Source: Brevundimonas sp. UBA7664 (GTDB lineage: Bacteria; Pseudomonadota; Alphaproteobacteria; Caulobacterales; Caulobacteraceae). From it: a stretch of DNA of 6,008 nucleotides. Every line of letters begins with the position of its first letter. The first letter of the stretch is position 1. A program made the position numbers and the translations under genes. The stretch is taken from NCBI RefSeq assembly GCF_002483305.1, contig NZ_DLHQ01000003.1:59579-65586 (forward strand), read 5' to 3'. Positions 1 through 4,576 of the stretch are shown in pieces. The notes under the pieces are model-generated. The model ran no database searches. It had not been told where the DNA came from and saw only the letters and a list, made by a program, of their open reading frames with translations.

Positions 1-1037
1 GAGATCACGTTGGTCGGGATGTAGGCCGACACGTCGTTCGCCTGGGTCTCGATCAGCGGCAGGGCGGTCATCGAGCCCGAACCGTAGTCGGCGTTCAGCT
101 TGGCCGAACGCTCCAGCAGGCGGCTGTGCAGGTAGAAGACGTCGCCCGGATAGGCTTCGCGGCCCGGCGGACGGCGCAGCAGCAGGGACATCTGGCGATA
201 GGCCACGGCCTGTTTCGACAGATCGTCATAGACGATCAGGGCGTGCATGCCGTTGTCGCGGAAGAACTCGCCCATGGCCGTGCCCGAGAACGGGGCCAGG
301 AACTGCAGCGGGGCCGGCTCTGAGGCCGTGGCGGCGACGACGATGGTGTAGTCCAGGGCGCCGCGCTCCTCGAGCGTCTTGACGATCTGGGCGACGGTCG
401 AGCGCTTCTGGCCGATGGCGACGTAGATGCAGTACAGCTTCTCGCCTTCCGACGCGGCGGCCGCGTTGGTGCTCTTCTGGTTCAGGATGGTGTCGATGGC
501 GACGGCGGTCTTGCCGACCTGACGGTCGCCAATGATCAGCTCGCGCTGGCCACGGCCGATCGGGATCAGGGTGTCGATGGCCTTCAGGCCGGTCTGCATC
601 GGCTCATGCACCGACTTCCGGGGAATGATGCCCGGGGCCTTCACGTCCACGCGGCGGCGCTCGGTGAACTGGATCGGGCCCTTGCCGTCGATCGGCTCAC
701 CCAGCGGGTTGACGACGCGGCCCAGCAGGCCCTTGCCGACCGGGACGTCCACGATCTCGCCCAGACGGCGGACCTCGTCGCCCTCGGCGATCTGGTTGTC
801 CTGGCCGAAGATCACGGCGCCGACGTTGTCGCGCTCGAGGTTCAGGGCCATGCCCTTCACGCCGGCCTTGGGGAATTCGATCATCTCGCCGGCCTGGACA
901 TTGTCCAGGCCGTGAATGCGGGCGATGCCGTCGCCGACCGACAGCACCTGGCCGACGTCGGACACGTCGGCTTCGACGCCGAAGGAGGCGATCTGCGACT
1001 TGAGGATGGCCGAGATTTCGGCGGCGCGGATGTCCAT
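1..1037 (-). CDS. atpA: ATP synthase F1 subunit alpha, N-terminal 345 residues (partial at window edge)
   Basis: This is the alpha subunit of the F1 sector of the membrane-bound ATP synthase. It carries the non-catalytic nucleotide sites of the alpha3beta3 hexamer on the cytoplasmic side. Reading the minus strand from the ATG at 1037-1035 gives an open frame to the left edge. The protein begins MDIRAAEISAILKSQIASFG, the usual alpha N-terminus that contacts the delta subunit. The beta-barrel domain follows, then the P-loop GDRQVGKT at residues 170-177 (nt 530-507). The Walker B-like segment with Tyr270-Asp271-Asp272 and the RRPPGREAYPGD stretch come next. The visible part ends near SAYIPTNVI, so roughly 165 residues of a family length of about 510 are missing, including the C-terminal helical domain and the arginine finger. 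It lies 75 nt after atpH on the same strand, as expected in an atpHAGDC F1 operon. The ribosome-binding site is weak: a purine-rich AGAGAG about 6 nt before the ATG. Identification is certain. Confidence 0.98.
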   Translation of the reverse strand, partial: MDIRAAEISAILKSQIASFGVEADVSDVGQVLSVGDGIARIHGLDNVQAGEMIEFPKAGVKGMALNLERDNVGAVIFGQDNQIAEGDEVRRLGEIVDVPVGKGLLGRVVNPLGEPIDGKGPIQFTERRRVDVKAPGIIPRKSVHEPMQTGLKAIDTLIPIGRGQRELIIGDRQVGKTAVAIDTILNQKSTNAAAASEGEKLYCIYVAIGQKRSTVAQIVKTLEERGALDYTIVVAATASEPAPLQFLAPFSGTAMGEFFRDNGMHALIVYDDLSKQAVAYRQMSLLLRRPPGREAYPGDVFYLHSRLLERSAKLNADYGSGSMTALPLIETQANDVSAYIPTNVI

Positions 1038-1102
1038 GACAGGCTCTCTGTTATCGTCTCTTGGGTCGCGGTCCCGTGTGGACGCGCGCTGCATTCTGGG
1101 TG

Positions 1103-1127
1103 CTGAAGCGGGCTAGGCCCGTTTCAG
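1103..1127 (-). promoter_or_regulatory. Intercistronic hairpin enclosing the atpH stop codon
   Basis: An inverted repeat has 11-nt arms at 1103-1113 and 1117-1127 separated by 3 nt (1114-1116). Ten of the eleven positions pair. The odd pair is A-C in the atp mRNA and G-U in the opposite strand. In the mRNA the first arm covers the last sense codons of atpH, and the stop codon TAG (1115-1113) straddles the loop and the first base of the second arm. No U-run follows, so it does not look like an intrinsic terminator. It could slow ribosome exit, protect or process the mRNA, or influence the delta-to-alpha ratio. The fold is read directly from the sequence; the function is inference. Confidence 0.55.
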
Positions 1128-1667
1128 TGCGAACTTCATCTGGTCGAGCTTGGTCTTCAGCGAGGCGTCGAACAGTTTCGAACCGACCTTGACCTTGAGG
1201 CCGCCCAGGATCGACGGATCGACGCGGGCGGTCATTTCGGGGTCCTTGCCCAGCGAAGTACGCAGGGCGGACTGGATGGACTTCATCTGGGCGGCGCTCA
1301 GGGCCTGGGCCGAGACGACCTCGGCGGCGACGACGCCGGTCTTCTTCGCATAGAGCAGGTCGAAGCCGGCGATGACGGCCGTCAGATCGCGCGAACGGCC
1401 GTTCTGGGCCAGCAGGCCGAGGAAATTCTTCGTCACGCCGTTGAACTTCGCCTTGTCGGCGATGGCGGTCAGACCCTTCTGCTGGTCCTCGGCGGCGATC
1501 ACCGGCGACTGGGCCAGACGGCGCAGGTCGGCGCTCTCGTTCCAGGCCGCGCGCAGCGAGGCCAGGTCGGCGCGAACCGCCTCCAGGGCGCCCGTTTCAT
1601 CAGCAAGGTCGAACAGCGCCTGTGCGTAGCGCTCGCCGACTTCCGTCGTCCTGTAGTCGTCAGCCAC
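1113..1667 (-). CDS. atpH: ATP synthase F1 subunit delta (OSCP-type stalk subunit)
   Basis: The 184-residue protein matches the usual delta/OSCP length. In the complex it caps F1 and joins the alpha N-termini to the peripheral b stalk. The N-terminal helical domain contains GERYAQALFDLA at residues 11-22. The C-terminal domain carries the family signature region, with VDPSILGGLKVKVGSKLFD at 149-167, followed by a lysine-rich helix ending in KRA. The start is GTG at 1667-1665. An in-frame TGA lies only two codons upstream (1673-1671) and no other start codon follows nearby, so this start is effectively forced. A GGA 8 nt before it is the only Shine-Dalgarno-like match. It is the first gene of the F1 operon, as is typical of alphaproteobacteria, where F0 genes are encoded elsewhere. 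It is followed by atpA after 75 nt containing a strong hairpin. A short ATG frame (1674-1660) overlaps its start out of frame. Confidence 0.97.
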   Translation of the reverse strand: MADDYRTTEVGERYAQALFDLADETGALEAVRADLASLRAAWNESADLRRLAQSPVIAAEDQQKGLTAIADKAKFNGVTKNFLGLLAQNGRSRDLTAVIAGFDLLYAKKTGVVAAEVVSAQALSAAQMKSIQSALRTSLGKDPEMTARVDPSILGGLKVKVGSKLFDASLKTKLDQMKFALKRA

Positions 1668-1724
1668 TAGTCATGTCCGCGCGGTTAGCGTTCGGGTTGG
1701 CGACCGGCGGCGTGTCCGCGCCAG

Positions 1725-1756
1725 TCAAAGGTCTGAAATGCTTTGAGAAAGCACTT
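1725..1756 (-). promoter_or_regulatory. Alternative hairpins in the atpH leader
   Basis: On the minus strand, arm 1756-1748 can pair with 1744-1736 (nine pairs, one G-U, loop CUC). The segment 1746-1741 can instead pair perfectly with 1730-1725 (six pairs, 10-nt loop). The two folds share 1744-1741, so they exclude each other. The region is A/T-rich compared with its surroundings and ends about 58 nt before the atpH GTG. This resembles a leader switch or a DNA operator, but no ligand, leader peptide or terminator half was recognised. The pairing is read from the sequence; regulation is inference. The -10-like GCTTTCTC (1752-1745) of a weaker possible promoter falls inside it. Confidence 0.35.
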
Positions 1757-1799
1757 GGGGGACGCGTCTTGCAACGCGCCCTCCGGCTCAGCCGGGCGC

Positions 1800-1828
1800 C
1801 TGATAGCATCGTAACCCCCCGACCGCAA
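1800..1828 (-). promoter_or_regulatory. Candidate housekeeping promoter for the atpHA operon
   Basis: On the minus strand, TTGCGGT (1828-1822) is followed 14 nt later by GCTATCAG (1807-1800). This resembles the Caulobacter sigma-73 pattern TTGACGS, a 10-14 nt spacer, then GCTANAWC: the TTG and GCTA cores are kept. It would start transcription near 1793 and give an atpH leader of about 125 nt. It lies between the DUF808 stop codon and atpH on the same strand, where an operon promoter is expected. A second, weaker candidate is TTGCAAG (1774-1768) with GCTTTCTC (1752-1745). No experimental signal is available, and GC-rich sequence yields such matches by chance. Confidence 0.4.
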
Positions 1829-1870
1829 CCGAGGCGGCGGGTCGCAGACCGTCTGATTGCCGCACCTTGA

Positions 1871-2815
1871 TCAGTGGGCGGCGTGCCTGCCGCGGGGGAT
1901 GACGTGCAGGATACCCACGATCACCCCGCCGGTCACGAGGCCGACAACCGCCGAGGCCGCCGCGGTCGCCAGCCATCCCGTGACGGGACCGATGAAGGGA
2001 ACCTGCCCGGCGGCGTGTCCGAGGCTTTCGATCAGGCCGGGCACGAGATCGAGATGGTACTCGTGCAGGCCGTGGACCAGAATCCCGCCGCCGACCCACA
2101 GCATGGCCCCGGTGCCGATCGTCGCCAGTCCGGTGAGCACCATCGGCATGGCGCGGACAAGGCCTCGCCCCAGTGCGCGTGTTGAAGCCAGACGGCGCTC
2201 CGCCAGGTGCAGGCCGATATCGTCCATCTTCACGATCAGCGCCACGGCGCCATAGACCGCCACGGTGATCAACAGTCCGACCAGCGCCAGGGCCGCCGCC
2301 TGGGTCGCCAGCGGGCGTTCGGCCAGGTCAGCCAGGGCGATGGCGGTGATCTCGGCCGACAGGATCAGGTCGGTGCGGATGGCCGAACCCACCATCTTCT
2401 TTTCCTGTTCGACGGACGACAGGGCCAGCTCTTCCGGCGCGATCTCGCCGCCTCCGTGACCCGCCAGCTTCTCCCATATCTTCTCGGACGCCTCGAAACA
2501 GAGATAGGCGCCGCCCGCCATCAGCAGCGGCGTCAGAGCCCAGGGCGCGAAGGCGCTGATCAGCAGGGCCCCGGGCAGGAGGATCAGGAATTTGTTCTTC
2601 AACGAACCGAGGGCGATCTTGCCGATGATGGGCAGCTCGCGGGCGGGCGAAAAGCCCATGGCGTAACCCGGCGTCACCGCGGCGTCGTCGACCACCACGC
2701 CGGCGGCCTTGACGCCGGCGTGGCCGGCGGCGGCGGACACGTCGTCGACCGAGGCGGCCGCCATTTTGGCGATCGCGGCGACGTCGTCGAGAAGGGCGGC
2801 TAGACCTGAGGGCAC
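1871..2815 (-). CDS. DUF808 (YedI-like) inner-membrane protein of unknown function
   Basis: The 314-residue protein belongs to the DUF808 family, to which E. coli YedI belongs. Its biochemical role is not established. The N-terminus is diagnostic: it begins MPSGLAALLDDVAAIAKMAA, then reads VVDDAAVTPGY (41-51) and GFSPARELPIIGKIALGSLKNK (54-75). Hydrophobic segments lie at about 76-108 (probably a helical hairpin), 148-163, 171-196, 222-248 and 284-305. This predicts a multi-pass membrane protein whose charged loop, around 109-145, is rich in Glu and Lys. The start is GTG at 2815-2813. It is preceded by AGGTGA (2824-2819), and an in-frame TGA lies two codons upstream, which excludes a longer form. 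It diverges from the TerC-family gene across 148 nt and lies 203 nt upstream of atpH on the same strand, with no clear terminator between them. Family assignment is firm; no function can be given. Confidence 0.92.
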   Translation of the reverse strand: MPSGLAALLDDVAAIAKMAAASVDDVSAAAGHAGVKAAGVVVDDAAVTPGYAMGFSPARELPIIGKIALGSLKNKFLILLPGALLISAFAPWALTPLLMAGGAYLCFEASEKIWEKLAGHGGGEIAPEELALSSVEQEKKMVGSAIRTDLILSAEITAIALADLAERPLATQAAALALVGLLITVAVYGAVALIVKMDDIGLHLAERRLASTRALGRGLVRAMPMVLTGLATIGTGAMLWVGGGILVHGLHEYHLDLVPGLIESLGHAAGQVPFIGPVTGWLATAAASAVVGLVTGGVIVGILHVIPRGRHAAH

Positions 2816-2818
2816 GGT

Positions 2819-2824
2819 TCACCT
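2819..2824 (-). promoter_or_regulatory. Shine-Dalgarno site fixing the DUF808 GTG start
   Basis: The minus strand reads AGGTGA, with its AGG core 6 nt before the GTG at 2815-2813. Its last three bases form the in-frame TGA that closes the upstream frame. It therefore both supports the GTG and excludes a longer N-terminus. Confidence 0.7.
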
Positions 2825-2860
2825 GACAAGACGAGTTCGGTTCGTCCTTGGCTAGGCGAG

Positions 2861-2937
2861 CCCGGCAGCCGGGTCCAGAGGCCTGTTCCAGCGCGGCGCC
2901 CTGCCGCGCCTGCCGCGGTGGAAAATTCTGGCGCGGC
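2861..2937. promoter_or_regulatory. Palindrome cluster in the DUF808/terC divergent intergenic region
   Basis: Three elements lie in the 148 nt between the divergent starts. First, a perfect 13-nt palindrome at 2861-2873 has 6-nt arms around one central base; its loop is too short for a good RNA hairpin, so it fits a protein-binding site better. Second, an inverted repeat has arms 2891-2897 and 2903-2909 with a 5-nt loop. Third, the same central segment (2903-2910) can instead pair perfectly over 8 nt with 2930-2937. A 9-nt tandem repeat with one mismatch (2901-2909, 2910-2918) overlaps these. On the plus strand, the last two would form mutually exclusive leader folds ahead of terC if transcription starts upstream of 2891. 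I could not pick a confident promoter for either gene. Regulation is inference. Confidence 0.35.
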
Positions 2938-2963
2938 GTCCCCACCTGCCTTATCCGGGAAGC

Positions 2964-3770
2964 ATGACCGAAATCACCGCACTCCTGTCCGATCCAGCCG
3001 CCTGGGCCGCCCTTGTCACCCTCGTCGTCATGGAAGTCGTGCTGGGGATCGACAATCTGATCTTCATCTCGATCCTGTCGAACAAGCTTCCGCCCGAGCA
3101 TCGGCAGCGAGTCCGCCGCATCGGTATCTCGCTGGCCCTGATCATGCGCCTCGGCCTGCTGTCGATGATCGCCTGGATCGTCAGCCTGACCGCGCCGGTC
3201 TTCACCATCATGGACAACGCCTTCTCGTGGAAGGACATGATCCTGATCGCCGGCGGCCTGTTCCTGCTCTGGAAGGCGACCAAGGAGATCCACCACAGCG
3301 TGGATCCCTCCAAGAGCGATGACATGCTGGAGAAGGACAAGGCCGACGTGGTCATCTCCAACGTCGGCTCGGCCATCTTCCAGATCATCCTGCTGGATCT
3401 GGTGTTCTCGATCGACTCCATCCTGACCGCCGTCGGCATGACCGACCATCTGCCGATCATGGTCGTGGCCGTGCTGGTCGCCGTCGCGGTCATGCTGCTG
3501 GCCGCCGACCCGCTGGCCAACTTCATCAACGAGAACCCGACCGTGGTCATGCTGGCCCTGGGCTTCCTGCTGATGATCGGCATGGTGCTGATCGCCGAGG
3601 GCTTCGGGGCCCATGTGCCCAAGGGCTATATCTACGCCGCCATGGCCTTCTCGGCCGGGGTCGAGGTGCTGAACATGTGGAGCCGCAAAGCCGCGGAGAA
3701 GAAACAGGCGGCCCAGGCGGCCCGTCAGGCGGCGCTGAACAAGGCCGAGACGGCCGAACCCGGGGTCTGA
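2964..3770 (+). CDS. TerC-family integral membrane protein (YgdQ/YoaE-like)
   Basis: The 268-residue multi-pass inner-membrane protein closely resembles the YgdQ-type branch of the TerC family (PF03741). Other branches of the family (Alx, MeeF, MeeY) are linked to manganese export; this branch is less studied, so a metal-export role is inference. Two family signatures with membrane-embedded acidic residues are clear: Glu24 with LGIDN at 28-32 in the first helix, and LDLVFSIDS with Asp145 and Asp151 at 144-152. Hydrophobic helices lie at about 13-37, 54-75, 90-105, 134-156, 163-181, 193-212 and 221-237, giving about seven spans. The VPKGYIY motif is at 218-224. Unlike compact homologues, it ends in a charged, Ala/Lys/Gln-rich tail (about 240-268), probably an exposed helix. 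The ATG at 2964 is preceded by a short GGGA, and the N-terminus aligns with the family. There is no CBS or CorC domain. The next gene starts 2 nt after its stop codon. Confidence 0.93.
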   Translation: MTEITALLSDPAAWAALVTLVVMEVVLGIDNLIFISILSNKLPPEHRQRVRRIGISLALIMRLGLLSMIAWIVSLTAPVFTIMDNAFSWKDMILIAGGLFLLWKATKEIHHSVDPSKSDDMLEKDKADVVISNVGSAIFQIILLDLVFSIDSILTAVGMTDHLPIMVVAVLVAVAVMLLAADPLANFINENPTVVMLALGFLLMIGMVLIAEGFGAHVPKGYIYAAMAFSAGVEVLNMWSRKAAEKKQAAQAARQAALNKAETAEPGV

Positions 3771-3772
3771 CC

Positions 3773-4576
3773 GTGCGGGCGGGCGTCCTTCTCCTTGTTG
3801 CGCTGCTGACGCCACTGGCGGCGGCGGCGCAGACGCCGGTCCCGCCCGTTTCCGCCTCTGCCCCGGCGCAAACGCCGGTCCCGGTCTATGGATTCGAGGT
3901 CGTGCGCGTCTATCCGCACGATCCGACCGCCTTCACCCAGGGCCTGGTGTTCCGCGACGGCGAACTGCTGGAAAGCACCGGCCGTTATCCCTCAACCGTT
4001 CGCCGCGTCCGGCTGGAGGACGGCGTGGTCCTTCAGCGGCGCGAGCTGGACGAGGACTATTTCGGCGAGGGCCTGACCGCCATCGACGACCGCGTGCTGA
4101 CCCTGACCTGGAAGGGCGGGAAGGGTTTTATCTGGGATCCCGTGACCCTCGAGCCCGAGGGCGAGTTCGCCTATGCAGGCGAGGGCTGGGGACTGACCGA
4201 TGACTCGACGCGGCTGATCCTGTCGGACGGCAGTTCGATGCTGCGGTTCCTCGACCCTGAGACGCTGGCCGAGACCGGACGCGTCCGGGTCACCCTGCAG
4301 GGACGTCCGGTGAGCCAGATCAATGAGCTGGAGTGGATCGAGGGCGAGGTCTTCGCCAACCTGTGGCGGAGCGACACCATCGTTCGCATCGACCCGGCGA
4401 CGGGCGTGGTCACGGGCGTCATCGACCTGACCGAACTGATGCCGGACCGCCGCGACCTGGATCCAACCGACGCCGTGCTGAACGGCATCGCCTGGGACCC
4501 GGTGGGCCGGCGGCTGTTCGTCACCGGCAAGAACTGGCCCAAGCTGTTCGAGATCCGGCTGACCGAGCCGCGCTAG
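3773..4576 (+). CDS. Glutaminyl-peptide cyclotransferase, plant/bacterial type, secreted
   Basis: The 267-residue protein is predicted to convert N-terminal glutamine of peptides or proteins to pyroglutamate with release of ammonia (Glu_cyclase_2 family, PF05096, a five-bladed beta-propeller). I choose GTG 3773, two bases after the terC stop codon, because a Sec signal peptide starts there: RAGVLLLVALLTPLAAAAQ, with probable cleavage after the AAAA run around residues 19-20. This places the enzyme in the periplasm. The frame also stays open upstream to 3677, but that stretch overlaps terC and lacks signal-peptide character. Family motifs in order are AFTQGLVF (54-61), YFGEGLT (97-103), LTWK (111-114), LSDGS (155-159), INELEW (187-192), ANLWRSDTIVRIDP (198-211) and LNGIAWDPVGRRLFVTGKNWPKLFEI beginning near 238. 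Length fits the family. Its stop shares the CTAG at 4573-4576 with the convergent priA stop. Translation is probably coupled to terC. Confidence 0.93.
   Translation: MRAGVLLLVALLTPLAAAAQTPVPPVSASAPAQTPVPVYGFEVVRVYPHDPTAFTQGLVFRDGELLESTGRYPSTVRRVRLEDGVVLQRRELDEDYFGEGLTAIDDRVLTLTWKGGKGFIWDPVTLEPEGEFAYAGEGWGLTDDSTRLILSDGSSMLRFLDPETLAETGRVRVTLQGRPVSQINELEWIEGEVFANLWRSDTIVRIDPATGVVTGVIDLTELMPDRRDLDPTDAVLNGIAWDPVGRRLFVTGKNWPKLFEIRLTEPR
3826..3883 (+). repeat. Short direct repeat in the cyclotransferase N-terminal linker
   Basis: Two 19-nt copies, 3826-3844 and 3865-3883, differ at one position (3832 against 3871) and are 39 nt apart, exactly 13 codons. Both encode AQTPVP, so the linker after the signal peptide reads as a duplicated, proline-rich spacer. 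This looks like a small in-frame duplication at or just after the signal-peptide cleavage site. The repeat is read directly from the sequence. Confidence 0.75.

Noticed and set aside
606..1106. Plus-strand frame opposite atpA
   Set aside because: It is a mirror of the atpA coding strand with an Asp/Ala/His-rich artefact product. AtpA is certain on the other strand.
1820..1844. Intrinsic terminator after the DUF808 gene
   Set aside because: A bulged 7-bp stem (1844-1837 with 1826-1820) can be drawn on the minus strand, but it is followed by a G-run and not by a U-tract. It also overlaps the -35 of the candidate atp promoter.
2816..2963. yybP-ykoY manganese riboswitch upstream of the TerC-family gene
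   Set aside because: This is expected for some TerC-family genes, but the conserved loop sequences of that class are not visible in the 148 nt. Only generic GC-rich stems are present.
3677..3772. Longer N-terminus for the cyclotransferase starting at 3677
   Set aside because: The extra 32 residues overlap the terC coding sequence, are Gly/Glu/Arg-rich and would place the signal peptide in the interior. The GTG at 3773 puts the signal peptide at the N-terminus.
2328..3815. Long minus-strand open frame of 495 codons spanning terC and part of the DUF808 gene
   Set aside because: It runs antisense to terC and in another frame of the DUF808 gene. Its product is a Gly/Asp/Gln/Arg-rich, low-complexity chain with no recognisable domain. 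It is a shadow produced by GC-rich codon use.
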